Assembly (NCBI RefSeq): GCF_000317085.1
Contig: NC_019702.1
Coordinates: 3,378,394 to 3,442,393, forward strand
DNA from: Synechococcus sp. PCC 7502
GTDB lineage: Bacteria > Cyanobacteriota > Cyanobacteriia > Pseudanabaenales > Pseudanabaenaceae
DNA length: 64,000 nt
Direction of reading: 5' to 3'
Shown: positions 8,961-18,955 of the stretch, piece by piece
How positions within the stretch are numbered: the first letter of the stretch is position 1
Layout of the letters: every line of letters starts with the position of its first letter
The notes under the pieces: generated by a model
What the model was told of the DNA's origin: nothing
What the model saw: only the letters and a program-made list of their open reading frames with translations
Database searches by the model: none
Program-made: the position numbers and the translations under genes

Positions 8961-9303
8961 TACGTCTATCCTTTGAGAGTCAAAATTATTGCAAACGATT
9001 CAACTTTACCTAATCTTAGGACTATCTTAGAGCAAGTTTTATAGTTAGCTATAGGCTAAATAATATTAATAAGCTTTAAATAATGGTACTTATACTAGCA
9101 TAGGTTGAGGCTATAAAACCCTCATATACGGCTAATTAAGACAAGTTAACATGCTCTCCACAGATTACACAGTAATGTTGGTGCGGCGACAAGTGACAAA
9201 ATAGGATTAGTTATAAAAATATTGCAAGGGAGGAAGTACTTAGTTTTTGGGCTAAAGCTCTTATCCATGTAGAATAGCTAGAAGAAATCACCACAGTTTA
9301 ATC
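8961..9303. other. Intergenic region between divergent DnaJ/TPR gene and dapL
   Basis: About 340 bases of AT-rich DNA that must hold the promoters of both divergent genes. I see no open frame with coding character, no tRNA-like fold and no strong regulatory motif. A purine-rich patch (GGGAGGAAG near 9230) is too far from the dapL start to be its ribosome binding site. Confidence 0.6.
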
Positions 9304-10536
9304 ATGGCAACAATCAACGACAATTATCTAAAGCTCAAAGCAGGCTATCTTTTCCCTGAAATTGCGAGGCGAGTTAATGCCTTTGCCCAAGCTAATCCTG
9401 AAGCTAAGATTATTAAATTAGGAATTGGGGATGTAACTGAGCCTTTACCTGCTGCCTGTTGTGATGCTATGACTAAAGCTATTGTGGATATGGGCGATCG
9501 CTCCAAGTTTCAAGGCTATGGTCCTGAACAGGGATATGCTTGGCTGCGAGAAAAAATTGCTAAGTATGATTTTCAAGCACGGGGCTGTGATATTGATGCT
9601 TCCGAGATTTTTGTATCCGATGGTTCTAAGTGTGATACGGGTAATATTCTTGATATTTTTGGTGATCGCAACTCCATAGCAGTAACTGATCCTGTTTATC
9701 CTGTGTATGTAGATACCAATGTGATGGCGGGACATACGGGCGATGTCAATGAAAAAGGAGAATATGGCGGTTTAGTCTATCTACCCATTATTGCTGAAAA
9801 TAACTTCACTGCCGAAATTCCCACAGAAAAAGTCGATTTAATCTATCTCTGCTTCCCCAATAATCCTACGGGCGCTACTGCCACTAAAGAATATTTGCAA
9901 GCTTGGGTTGACTATGCCTTGGCGTATGGTTCCATAATTTTCTTTGATGCCGCCTACGAATCATTTATTACCGATCCAGATTTACCTCACTCCATATATG
10001 AAATTGCAGGGGCTAGGAACTGTGCGATCGAGTTTAGATCATTTTCTAAAAGTGCGGGATTTACTGGAACCCGTTGTGCTTTTACGGTTGTGCCGAAAAC
10101 CTTAACAGCCAAAGCTGCCGATGGTAGTGATGTTGAGCTATGGAAGCTATGGAACCGTCGTCAATCCACCAAATTTAATGGGGTTTCCTATATTGTGCAA
10201 CGGGGGGCAGAGGCGGTTTATAGTTCTGAAGGACAAGCGCAAGTTAAGGCTTTAGTGCAGTTTTATTTGGAAAATGCTCAGATCATTCGCCAAAAGCTAA
10301 TCGCCGCAGGTATAGCAGTTTACGGTGGAGTGAATGCTCCCTACGTTTGGGTTAAAACGCCTAATGAATTATCTAGCTGGGATTTCTTTGATCAGTTATT
10401 GCATGGCTGCCATGTGGTTTGCACCCCTGGATCGGGATTTGGTGCAGCAGGAGAAGGGTATGTGAGAATTTCAGCTTTTAATAGTCGTACCAATGTGGAA
10501 GAAGCTATGACACGGATTACCCACAAGCTCAGCTAA
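9304..10536 (+). CDS. dapL: LL-diaminopimelate aminotransferase
   Basis: DapL converts tetrahydrodipicolinate directly to LL-diaminopimelate using glutamate and PLP, the lysine/peptidoglycan shortcut used by cyanobacteria, plants and chlamydiae. The 410-residue protein carries the class I/II aminotransferase fold: [47 protein letters not shown], the PLP lysine in [15 protein letters not shown], and the C-terminal [19 protein letters not shown]. Starting [20 protein letters not shown] is standard for the family. It is monocistronic by layout. Confidence 0.96.
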   Translation: MATINDNYLKLKAGYLFPEIARRVNAFAQANPEAKIIKLGIGDVTEPLPAACCDAMTKAIVDMGDRSKFQGYGPEQGYAWLREKIAKYDFQARGCDIDASEIFVSDGSKCDTGNILDIFGDRNSIAVTDPVYPVYVDTNVMAGHTGDVNEKGEYGGLVYLPIIAENNFTAEIPTEKVDLIYLCFPNNPTGATATKEYLQAWVDYALAYGSIIFFDAAYESFITDPDLPHSIYEIAGARNCAIEFRSFSKSAGFTGTRCAFTVVPKTLTAKAADGSDVELWKLWNRRQSTKFNGVSYIVQRGAEAVYSSEGQAQVKALVQFYLENAQIIRQKLIAAGIAVYGGVNAPYVWVKTPNELSSWDFFDQLLHGCHVVCTPGSGFGAAGEGYVRISAFNSRTNVEEAMTRITHKLS

Positions 10537-10738
10537 GCTCTAAGGATTCGCTACCATAGGTTTGATGGCTTGTATGCAGTTTTTGCAATTATTTATGTGA
10601 TTATATCAAGAAGTATGATAATGAGTGATTTAGATCACATATATTTATACTTTTTTCATTTAAATGAAATGACACTAACTTAGTTGAGTTATCAATCGAG
10701 TTATCTATTTACAGAACAACATCGATGAATGTTCTCAA

Positions 10739-13030
10739 ATGCTTAATTTGCAGCCTGTCATTCTTAGCTCCCAAATATCCGTTGATCAAGCGATCGCCCA
10801 ACTCCATACTCATAATCAAACCTATGCTGTAGTTATCAATCCCAATGCTTCAATTTTAGGTATCCTGACCCAAACAGATATTCTTAAGGCAATTGCTATG
10901 CTTCCCCATTGGCAAAATCAGGCGATCGCTTCCATTACCAATACAAAGATATTACTCCAGACTGAAGTTCCCAAAGACCCAAGCTCCATGCTGAAATTAC
11001 TGGAACAGAAAGGTGTAAGTTACTCGATTGTGATCGACTCGGAACAGCAAATTCTAGGCGTAATTAGTGCCGATCATCTGGCTAAATATATTTCCTTAAG
11101 TCCCAAGCCTTGTATCTGTCAAAGGATTATTGAAACCACGCCCAATATTATTTCAATTTATAATCTCGATATTCATGCCACTTCCTATGTAAATTTTAGG
11201 GTGCAAACTATCTTGGGCTATTCCCTTGCACAAATTATCGGGATGGGGGCAGAGGTTGCGGTTAAGCTGATTCATCCCCATGATCTACCTAGACTCAACC
11301 AACATTTAGAACAATGCCGTAGTCTTGCCGATGGAGAAACGCTAGAAATTGAATATCAAGCCAAGCATCTCAACGGTTACTGGTTATGGTTGCATAGTAG
11401 GCATACCCCTTTTCGGCGGGGGGAAGAGGGTCAAGTTATAGAAATTCTGGGGATTAGTCAAGACATTACTGCCCGCAAATTGGCAATTACAGCGATGGAG
11501 CAGCTTAATCTTGACCTTGAAGCTCAGGTTAGCGATCGCACCAAATCCCTGAGATATATTAACCAAGAGCTACTTGCAGAAATATCAGAACGTAAACTCG
11601 CAACCGCAGCCCTACGCTACAGTGAGGATAAATTTCGACATATTTTTGAGGACAGTCCAATTGGCATTAATTTGGTGGGCTTAGATGGCAAGTACATGCA
11701 AGTTAATCCCGCTTTTTGTCAAATGCTTGGCTATGAAGACTCGGAACTTAGAAAATTATCGGTTTTTGAAGTTACTCATCCCCCTAATATTTCCGCCGAG
11801 AAAGACCTGATGAGCAAAATTACCCGAGGCGTTATTAATCAATACCATCTCGAAAAGATATATATCACAAAGGAGCGACAGCTAATTAGGACTAGCCAGA
11901 CCACTGCCACGATTAGGGATGCCAGAGATAATATTCGGTTTTTGATTAATATGGTTGAAGATATTAGCGATCGCTTTAAAGCCGCCGAAGATTTAAGACG
12001 AAGTGAAGAAAGATTTCGCAAAATTTTTGAAGACAGTCCAATCGGCATGGTGCTTTTGGGGTTAGATCAGAAAATCGTCAAGACCAATAAGGCTCTTAAT
12101 CAAATGCTGGGATATTCCGAGCTAGACTTGGTTAAGCAACACCTAAATGCTCTTACCCATCCCGACGATCAAGAAGTTACAAATCGCCTTACCCATTATT
12201 TATACCAAGGACAAATCTCCAGCTACCAACTTGAACAACGTTGCCTTGCCAAAAATGGACTAAACATTTGGGTGAAGCTAAATACATCTGTGGTCAAAGA
12301 TCAGGAGCATCAGCAACTTTTGCATGTTCTAATCATGATCCAAGATATTACCAGAGAAAAAGAGTCCCAAAAATTGATAGCCCACTCCTTAGCTGAAAAG
12401 GAATTACTTTTACAAGAAATTCACCATCGTGTCAAAAATAATCTTCATGTCATAGCGAGCTTACTGGAGTTGCAGGCTAGAACAAGCAAAGATGATTATG
12501 TGATCAACCTTTTTAGCGAAAGTCAAAATCGTATTTACTCCATGGCATTAATTCACGAACAACTATGCCTATCTCCACAGTTTGAACATATAGACTTTAG
12601 TGAATATTTGCAGAAATTAGTAAGTAACTTATTCGCCTCCTATGGGGTTAATCCTAATCTAATTCAATGTGTACTGGAGATAAAGCCCATAACTATTGGA
12701 TTTCAGACTGCTCTGCCCTGTGGCTTGATCCTAAATGAAATTGTTTCTAATTCCCTTAAATATGCTTTTATTGGCTGCGATCGGGGGGAAATTCAGATTC
12801 GCTTTTCTCAGCAAGCAGACATCCTCAATTTAGTTATTAGTGATAATGGGGTGGGGCTACCTCCAGACTTAGATTGGCATAGAGTTAATACCCTTGGATT
12901 ACGACTAGTCAAGATTTTAGCTCGACAGCTAGATGCTAGTATTAGCCTCGATCGCAGTAATGGTACTAAGTTTAACTTAAGTTTTAGCGCAGCTAGTCCA
13001 TCACCGAAGAAACTCTATGCCCACACCTAA
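10739..13030 (+). CDS. CBS-PAS-PAS-PAS sensor histidine kinase (HisKA_2 type)
   Basis: A 763-residue soluble sensor kinase. Domains in order: a CBS pair (about 5-118), PAS with PAC (about 130-245; ends LGISQDITARK), a coiled coil (245-290), a second PAS (about 298-410) and a third (about 420-545). A HisKA_2 dimerisation domain follows, with the phosphoacceptor motif EIHHRVKNNLHVIASLLELQ, then a HATPase_c domain with NEIVSNSLKYA (N box) and ISDNGVGLPP (G1 box). No membrane spans occur, so it senses in the cytoplasm; CBS domains usually bind adenine nucleotides. Its last 14 bases overlap the next gene, a receiver-kinase hybrid, indicating a coupled phosphorelay. The ATG at 10739 lacks an obvious Shine-Dalgarno sequence. 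Confidence 0.92.
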   Translation: MLNLQPVILSSQISVDQAIAQLHTHNQTYAVVINPNASILGILTQTDILKAIAMLPHWQNQAIASITNTKILLQTEVPKDPSSMLKLLEQKGVSYSIVIDSEQQILGVISADHLAKYISLSPKPCICQRIIETTPNIISIYNLDIHATSYVNFRVQTILGYSLAQIIGMGAEVAVKLIHPHDLPRLNQHLEQCRSLADGETLEIEYQAKHLNGYWLWLHSRHTPFRRGEEGQVIEILGISQDITARKLAITAMEQLNLDLEAQVSDRTKSLRYINQELLAEISERKLATAALRYSEDKFRHIFEDSPIGINLVGLDGKYMQVNPAFCQMLGYEDSELRKLSVFEVTHPPNISAEKDLMSKITRGVINQYHLEKIYITKERQLIRTSQTTATIRDARDNIRFLINMVEDISDRFKAAEDLRRSEERFRKIFEDSPIGMVLLGLDQKIVKTNKALNQMLGYSELDLVKQHLNALTHPDDQEVTNRLTHYLYQGQISSYQLEQRCLAKNGLNIWVKLNTSVVKDQEHQQLLHVLIMIQDITREKESQKLIAHSLAEKELLLQEIHHRVKNNLHVIASLLELQARTSKDDYVINLFSESQNRIYSMALIHEQLCLSPQFEHIDFSEYLQKLVSNLFASYGVNPNLIQCVLEIKPITIGFQTALPCGLILNEIVSNSLKYAFIGCDRGEIQIRFSQQADILNLVISDNGVGLPPDLDWHRVNTLGLRLVKILARQLDASISLDRSNGTKFNLSFSAASPSPKKLYAHT

Positions 13031-14180
13031 ACCCAAAATTCTCGTAGTAGAAGATGAAGCAATTGTGGCAGAAAACCTTGCCGATCATCTTACAGACAAT
13101 GGTTATGACATTATCGGTATTGTTGATTCAGGCTCTGAAGCGATCGCCTATGCAGCTAAAAATGCTCCCGATCTAGTCCTGATGGATATTGTGCTAAAAG
13201 GGGAAACCGATGGCATTGTGGCGGCGGAAATTATTAGTTCCCAGTTGGCAATCCCCATTGTTTACATGACTGCCTATGGCGATGACAAAACCCTCGAACG
13301 CTCCAAGTCTGCTAAGCCCTTGGCATATTTAATTAAGCCTTTTAGACCTCAAGCACTCAAAGCGGCGATCGAAATTGCCCTCAACAAACATAAACTTGAC
13401 CAAGAACAGGCAAAAGCTCTAACTTCGTTGGAAAATTTACTCGCCCAAACCCAAACCCAAAGTGAATTTAAGTCCCAATTTATCAACATGATTTCCCATG
13501 AATTCAGGAATCCCCTTACCAATATTAATCTCTCCACCGATATATTAGAAAGCCAAGCAGGACAGTGGTCTGAGCAAAAACGTCAAGATCGATTTCAACG
13601 GATTAGAAAAGCGATTGCCCAAATGACCCGATTATTGGATGATGCCCTTACCATTAGTAAAATCGAAGCGGGAAATTTAAGTCTCCAACCCCATAGTTTT
13701 AATCTATATAACTTTTGTGCCGATCTAGCCCATGATTTAGAGCTAGCCTTAGGCAATCAATCAGGTAATCAATATCACATCCATTGTTTTAGTAATCAAC
13801 ATGATCGCTTAGTGCATCTTGATCAAAGCCTAATGGAATATATTCTGCTCAATCTTCTATCCAATGCCATTAAGTATTCCCCTACAGGTGGTCTGATTGA
13901 ACTAGGAATTAAGTACTCTGAGCCCAATTCATCAGATAATTCGCCAGATACCGTTACACTCGAAGTTAAGGATTATGGCATTGGCATTTCCGCCGCAGAC
14001 CAAAAGCAGTTATTTGATCCATTTTTTCGCTCCCCCCATGTTGTTAATATCAAGGGGGATGGGCTAGGGTTATCAATTACCCTGCAGTTGGTAAAGCTAC
14101 TCAATGGTCAGATATTTGTCAAAAGTGAGCAAAGCACTGGCAGCACATTCACAGTGGTTTTACCCCTGATCTCATCCTAA
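13017..14180 (+). CDS. Response regulator-histidine kinase hybrid (receiver first)
   Basis: The 387-residue protein starts with a receiver domain (about 1-125): acidic pocket E12/D13, phosphoacceptor D57 in LVLMDIVLKG, conserved T/S in YMTAYGD and K in LIKPF. After a short coiled linker comes a HisKA domain with the phosphorylatable His in FINMISHEFRNPL, then HATPase_c with LNLLSNAIKYSP, VKDYGIGIS and GDGLGLSI. Receiver-first kinases often relay phosphate from an upstream kinase; here the obvious donor is the overlapping CBS-PAS kinase. The output regulator is not in the immediate neighbourhood. Confidence 0.93.
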   Translation: MPTPKPKILVVEDEAIVAENLADHLTDNGYDIIGIVDSGSEAIAYAAKNAPDLVLMDIVLKGETDGIVAAEIISSQLAIPIVYMTAYGDDKTLERSKSAKPLAYLIKPFRPQALKAAIEIALNKHKLDQEQAKALTSLENLLAQTQTQSEFKSQFINMISHEFRNPLTNINLSTDILESQAGQWSEQKRQDRFQRIRKAIAQMTRLLDDALTISKIEAGNLSLQPHSFNLYNFCADLAHDLELALGNQSGNQYHIHCFSNQHDRLVHLDQSLMEYILLNLLSNAIKYSPTGGLIELGIKYSEPNSSDNSPDTVTLEVKDYGIGISAADQKQLFDPFFRSPHVVNIKGDGLGLSITLQLVKLLNGQIFVKSEQSTGSTFTVVLPLISS

Positions 14181-14337
14181 TTAATTACAATATTAATTAC
14201 AGTGTTGACTATAAGCCAGTTTCAGCTTACTTAGATCAGTGTGCCATGCTGGAAAGAGAATGAATAAGCTATAAAAAAGATGAAGAGAATTATCATTCCT
14301 ATTCTATGATGTTCTAAAGTTGTTATTCCATTCCATT

Positions 14338-14904
14338 ATGAGTCTAGATTTCCCTCCCGATCTGCAATCAAACTTACAAGAGCTTCAGGATTACTATCAA
14401 AAACTAGTTGATCATGCTACTTCCCAACTAGCACATGTCCAAGCACTGCTACAAAGCCCAGTTGCCCCTTCCGTTCCAACTATTCCAGAAGAATCTGTGG
14501 TTAAAGAGATCACTCCTCCTGCAAGTAAAAAGAAGGCAAAACCAGCAATCTTTAGTCCCTCAGTTCCAGTTTCTACACCCGTAGTCAAAACTTCTGGTAA
14601 AGGGAAAGCTAAAACTAAAACAACCACAAAGATCAAACCCAGTTCCATTCTTCCCCTGCTACCTCCCTATCAGGGTTTAACTCTACTCACAGCGATCGCT
14701 CAGGTATTAAAGAACCATGAAGGCGAAAAAGTTAACGCCGATACGGTTGTTAAGGAACTGCATGGAGACTTGTCCACCGATAAGTTTAGAATTGCCAAAG
14801 AACGAGTCACTAAAAACCTTTCTAAGGGCAAAATCGAGAACAAATGGGATAGCGTACCCGATCAAACTGGTCTTTACACATTCTCTTTGAGCAAGCTTAA
14901 GTAA
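14338..14904 (+). CDS. Conserved cyanobacterial protein, coiled coil plus basic linker plus winged-helix-like C-terminus
   Basis: I choose ATG 14338 (MSLDFPPDLQ, 188 aa) over a TTG six codons upstream. The N-terminus (about 1-40) is a helical, probably coiled-coil segment. Residues 45-110 are a Pro/Ser/Thr/Lys-rich, strongly basic linker (KKKAKP, GKGKAKTKTTTK). The last 75 residues (PPYQGLTLLTAIAQVL to LYTFSLSKLK) look like a compact helical/winged-helix domain with many lysines. A nucleic-acid-binding role is plausible but not demonstrated. I have no family name for it. It stands alone downstream of the two-component pair. Confidence 0.75.
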   Translation: MSLDFPPDLQSNLQELQDYYQKLVDHATSQLAHVQALLQSPVAPSVPTIPEESVVKEITPPASKKKAKPAIFSPSVPVSTPVVKTSGKGKAKTKTTTKIKPSSILPLLPPYQGLTLLTAIAQVLKNHEGEKVNADTVVKELHGDLSTDKFRIAKERVTKNLSKGKIENKWDSVPDQTGLYTFSLSKLK

Positions 14905-15083
14905 CAAGCTGATTATTTCTGGTTAACTTCTCGGTTCTAACTACAGCGTTAATTGTGAGGGTTCAATAAAACCTAAAAATTAGGCGCATATTTACCTCAT
15001 CTTTCCCAAGGAAAAACCCAAAAATCAGAGTCATTCATACTCCTATGAACTTATCAGATGCTAGATCAAACGTTAGATAAATT

Positions 15084-15848
15084 TTAGGAATGGGTGGCTC
15101 TGTTAATTTTGTTGATACTATCTTGTAATGATGGAAAAAGAGCTTGCTCAGCTTGTAACTGACAATTACATACTTCTGCTTTTCCGTTTAAGACATTTTT
15201 GCCATCTAAGCCATCTAAGTTAAGCCAACTTTGCATACTTTGTCCAATGAGGGATATAGCCATACATGTTACAGCCCCTGAAATGAGAATGCTAATTATG
15301 CCATCCGCCCAGTTCCAGCCCAACCAAGATACAGCGATAGCCGCTAATATCGCACCAATAGAACCCAGCATATCAGCCACAAAATGTAAGAACGCAGCCT
15401 TTAGATTTAAATCATTATGACAACAGCCATGCAAATAGAAGGCATTAATACTGTTAATAATTAAACCCACAGTGCCAGCAATCAACATGGGAAATCCCAA
15501 AATTTCATGACTAGGGGAACTTAAGCGGATAATTGCTTCCCAAATTGTCCAACCAGCAACCACTAATAAACTAATTCCATTCACTAAAGCGGCGATCGCC
15601 TCAAGTCGATACTGTTTAAACCAACTATAGCCATCTAAAGACTGTCGAGAGAGCCAAACCACCAAGAGAGACAAGGCAATTGCGCCCACATCCATACACA
15701 CATGCTCGGCATCCGCTAAAAGTGCCAGACTATGACTAAATATTCCTAGACTTAGCTCTACGGCTAACAAGCTAGCTAATAGACATAATGCTAATTGCAG
15801 AAGCTTTAGTTTTTGCGATGTCGGCTCAAGTTCTGCTTTTAATCCCAT
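15084..15848 (-). CDS. Cation diffusion facilitator (CDF) metal transporter, short form
   Basis: A 254-residue membrane protein with about six hydrophobic spans. The two metal-binding HxxxD pairs of the CDF family are visible: AEHVCMDVGA in the second span and LHFVADMLGS in the fifth. It should export divalent metal, probably zinc or cobalt, against protons. A short poly-histidine loop is absent, and the usual C-terminal cytoplasmic domain (about 80 aa) is missing or reduced to about 45 residues, so this is a truncated architecture that may still transport. The N-terminus is intact (MGLKAELEPTSQKLKLLQLAL). Confidence 0.85.
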   Translation of the reverse strand: MGLKAELEPTSQKLKLLQLALCLLASLLAVELSLGIFSHSLALLADAEHVCMDVGAIALSLLVVWLSRQSLDGYSWFKQYRLEAIAALVNGISLLVVAGWTIWEAIIRLSSPSHEILGFPMLIAGTVGLIINSINAFYLHGCCHNDLNLKAAFLHFVADMLGSIGAILAAIAVSWLGWNWADGIISILISGAVTCMAISLIGQSMQSWLNLDGLDGKNVLNGKAEVCNCQLQAEQALFPSLQDSINKINRATHS

Positions 15849-15954
15849 ATATATTTAGGTATTTAGGAAGGTATTATGGATAGCTATCTTTTTCACAATA
15901 CCATTGGGAGTAAACCTTTCTAGGAATAATTGATAAGTTTATTTCACAACCTAG

Positions 15955-16010
15955 GGATACGTTGGGGTGTGGGACTGCCCTGTACTACGCAAACCCATAA
16001 AAGACTGTAC
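15955..16010. repeat. Short interspersed repeat, copy A
   Basis: The sequence GGATACGTTGGGGTGTGGG followed by CAAACCCATAAAAGACTGTA recurs, slightly diverged and with a longer centre, at 34143-34218 in the same orientation. It lies directly downstream of cydB. The origin is unknown; it looks like a small non-coding element. Confidence 0.65.
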
Positions 16011-17023
16011 TAATCATGATAAGCATGACCTGTAACCTTACCTTGGAAAACAATATATTGATAGATATTATAAAAAAGCATAATCGGAATTAGAAAGCCC
16101 ACAAAAATCAGCATAAATACCAAAGCACTGGGAGAGGCGGCAGCTTGATAAATCGTAATTTGGTTAGGAATAATAATTGGAAATATGATCAGCCCTAGTC
16201 CTAAAAATGTGAGAAGAAATAACAGGGCTGTCCACACAAAAGGAGCAACTTCTGCCTTACGATTCAAACTACTGATTAACTGCCAAATTATTAATACTCC
16301 TAAAATGGGAATAAGTGCAAATAGATACAGCAATGGTGGCTCTAATAACCTAGTTCTAGCACTCTCATAAAAAACGGGAGTGATTACTGTAATTAGCACT
16401 GCTCCAATTAGAGTAGTCCAAGCGGCAATTTTAGCAGTACGGTAATGATTCTCCTGTAATTCTCCCGTGGTTTTGATAATTAGATAAGTAGAGCCAATCA
16501 GAACATAGCCCTGAATCAAAGTAAGTGCCACTAATACCGATTGCCAGCTTAACCAATCCCATGTGCCGCCAATAAAATGGCCATCGACATCAACCTTAAT
16601 TCCTTCCAAAACACTGCCTAGGGCAAATCCCTGATTGAGTGCTGCCAAAAAACTACCGATGCCAAAAGCATAGTTCCAAAATAGTTTACGATTAGAATGC
16701 TCACGAAACTCAAAGGCTACTGCTCGAAAAATCAGCCCAAACAGCATACCCATAATAGGAATATAGAGAGATGAGAGAATTGTACTGTAGGCAAGAGGAA
16801 ATGCACCAAATAAGGCACCACCCATTAGCACCAACCAAGTTTCATTAGCATCCCAAACATTCCCCAAGCTGGTCATTAGCATACTACGGCGTTCTTCATT
16901 GGAGGAAGTCAGTGAGAGAATTCCTACACCCAAATCAAATCCGTCAAGCAAGACATACAAAAGCAAAAATAATCCCAAAATTACAAACCATACCTGAGGT
17001 AAAAAGTGCTGAAGAGCTTCCAT
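16010..17023 (-). CDS. cydB: Cytochrome bd quinol oxidase subunit II
   Basis: Subunit II of the bd-type terminal oxidase, which oxidises quinol and reduces oxygen to water without proton pumping. The 337-residue protein is a multi-span membrane protein with CydB landmarks: LLLYVLLDGFDLGVGIL near the start, GNVWDANETWLVLMGGALFGAFPLAYS, and FEFREHSNRKLFW. It follows cydA with a 26-base gap on the same strand, forming the cydAB operon. In cyanobacteria this oxidase relieves over-reduction of the plastoquinone pool. A CydX-like small subunit was not found. Confidence 0.96.
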   Translation of the reverse strand: MEALQHFLPQVWFVILGLFLLLYVLLDGFDLGVGILSLTSSNEERRSMLMTSLGNVWDANETWLVLMGGALFGAFPLAYSTILSSLYIPIMGMLFGLIFRAVAFEFREHSNRKLFWNYAFGIGSFLAALNQGFALGSVLEGIKVDVDGHFIGGTWDWLSWQSVLVALTLIQGYVLIGSTYLIIKTTGELQENHYRTAKIAAWTTLIGAVLITVITPVFYESARTRLLEPPLLYLFALIPILGVLIIWQLISSLNRKAEVAPFVWTALLFLLTFLGLGLIIFPIIIPNQITIYQAAASPSALVFMLIFVGFLIPIMLFYNIYQYIVFQGKVTGHAYHD

Positions 17024-17049
17024 AGTTTTTGATCGTTTTGTTTGATGAT

Positions 17050-18480
17050 TTACTGTTGTGCTTCCACAGGACGGCTATCTTCAATATGTTCCGCAGGAGT
17101 AAGCACTATTTCTTCTCCAGGGATTGGTAATTCTAAATTTGCGCCTTTACGAATAATGCGACTACCAAAATAGAGTGTAGAGATAAAGAGAATGGAATAA
17201 ATAACAGTAAAAATTGATAAAGAAGTCAAAACATTACTTGCAGGTATGTTGGAAACACCATCAGCGGTGCGAATCTGTCCATAGACGACCCAAGGCTGTC
17301 TGCCAACACAGCGTACAATCCAACCTGATTCCACGGCAATATATCCCAATGGCGCAGCAAATATCCAGCCCCGCATTAACCATTTCTGTGAGGTGATTGC
17401 GCCCTCTGCTAATTTACCTCTTAACCATTGGACGACACTCCACAGCATTAATCCCACTAAGAAGAACCCAATTCCACTCATGATTCTAAAAGAATAATAA
17501 ACCAGTCCTACCATGCGCGGACGATCTTCGGACTTCCACTCTTTCAGTCCTAAAACTGGCTCAGTCAGATTTTTCTTGAATTCTAAAATGTACCCTAATC
17601 CGTTAGGAATTTTAATTTCCCAGTCATTACTTTGAGTCTTATTATTGGGGACTGCAAGTAGGCTCCAATCGGCTGGTTTTCCTGCTGGTGCAGTTTCCCA
17701 TTTTGCTTCCATTGCCGCTAGTTTGCTGGGCTGATATTGATACACCTGTTCAGCACTTAAATGTCCAATATAGATTTGGAGGGGAGCCACAGCGATCGCT
17801 GCCGCTAAAGCTATTTTAAAGGACTTGGTAAAAAATACAGCTTGATGTTGATTAAGAATGTACCAAGCACTAATACCGCCAATCACAAACAAAGAAGTCT
17901 CTAAAGTGCCAAAGAACATATGCAGAATACTCTTGAAGGCAAAAGGATTCATAATTGCCTGAAAATAGTCACTGACTATAAATTTACCAGCAACAAAATC
18001 GCCGCCCGCAGGTGATTGCAACCAAGAATTAGCCACTAAAATCCACACGGTTGATAGGTTTGCACCAAAGGCAACCATGATAGTCGCAAAATAGTGGATC
18101 CCAGGTGGTACTCGCCCCCACCCAAATAACATAATGCCGAGAAAACCTGCTTCTAACATGAAGGCAACTGCACCTTCAAAGCCAAGGATACTACCAAAAA
18201 AGTCTCCTACTGCTTCTGAAAAGGGTGCCCAGTTGGTGCCGAACTGAAATTCCATCGGTAGCCCTGAAGCTACGCCAATCCCAAAATTTAGAACGTAAAG
18301 TTTTGCCCAAAATCTAGCATGACGATAATAATCAGGGTTTTTAGTTTTGAGCCACATTCCTTCTACAATCACCAAAAATATGCCCATACCCGTTGTTAGG
18401 ACGGGCCAGAGCATGTGAAAAATTGCTGTCAGAGCAAATTGCATTCGTGATAGTGCAACTGTATTTGAGAGAAATTCCAT
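17050..18480 (-). CDS. cydA: Cytochrome bd quinol oxidase subunit I
   Basis: The 476-residue membrane protein carries haems b558, b595 and d. It starts with ALSRMQFALTAIFHMLWP, where H22 is the equivalent of the haem-ligand His near the N-terminus. Further landmarks are GLPMEFQFGTNW, a His in YIGHLSAEQVYQYQPSKLAAMEA, and GRQPW near residue 390. The loop between these is compact, the short Q-loop form, and contains an insertion around WSLLAVPNNKTQ. It is the first gene of cydAB; downstream partner cydB is complete. Confidence 0.96.
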   Translation of the reverse strand: MEFLSNTVALSRMQFALTAIFHMLWPVLTTGMGIFLVIVEGMWLKTKNPDYYRHARFWAKLYVLNFGIGVASGLPMEFQFGTNWAPFSEAVGDFFGSILGFEGAVAFMLEAGFLGIMLFGWGRVPPGIHYFATIMVAFGANLSTVWILVANSWLQSPAGGDFVAGKFIVSDYFQAIMNPFAFKSILHMFFGTLETSLFVIGGISAWYILNQHQAVFFTKSFKIALAAAIAVAPLQIYIGHLSAEQVYQYQPSKLAAMEAKWETAPAGKPADWSLLAVPNNKTQSNDWEIKIPNGLGYILEFKKNLTEPVLGLKEWKSEDRPRMVGLVYYSFRIMSGIGFFLVGLMLWSVVQWLRGKLAEGAITSQKWLMRGWIFAAPLGYIAVESGWIVRCVGRQPWVVYGQIRTADGVSNIPASNVLTSLSIFTVIYSILFISTLYFGSRIIRKGANLELPIPGEEIVLTPAEHIEDSRPVEAQQ

Positions 18481-18684
18481 AGGTATTTTTTTGCTTATCG
18501 TAATCTACTGAATTTACTAATCTTGGATCGGAGAGTGCTTTTAGCTGAAATAACCTAACCCTAATCGCCTTAAAGTAAAATTATCGATTTGAGCGTAAAA
18601 CATTTAACCTTTGGAACAATTCCCAATTGTTGTGAGTAAGATATCGGTAATTTTCTCTTCCCAAGTTAGTTTTGGTTTTGATTT

Positions 18685-18933
18685 TTAAATCATGGTGCTT
18701 TGGGCGATCGCCAATGTGGGCATTTGTGAGAACTTAGACACATCTCGAAAAAAGTTGGGATTGATTAATTCCTTGGGGAAAACGGAAATATCTGGAGTTG
18801 GACTATTGTTAATACCTAACGTAAGCTCTGGTAATGCTTCAAACTGTTTGTATCTTTGTAACTGTTTGGAAATTTGAGTGCAAATATAATTATGCTTCAA
18901 AGATGATAGTAGAGTCACATTATCAGTAAGCAT
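18685..18933 (-). pseudogene. Uma2 family endonuclease remnant next to IS630
   Basis: The 82-residue frame encodes an Uma2 (DUF820) N-terminal half: TLLSSLKHNYICTQISKQL, FEALPELTL, then PTPDISVFPKELI and FSQMPTLAI. Normal Uma2 proteins run about 180-200 residues with a PD-(D/E)XK core; here the frame stops shortly after the TPDISV strand. Codons for VQPEV lie just upstream, and the IS630 copy 1 boundary is only about 20 bases before the ATG, so the 5' end and promoter were displaced by the insertion. It is almost certainly non-functional. Confidence 0.7.
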
Positions 18934-18955
18934 AACTTCTGGCTGAACAGTTATA

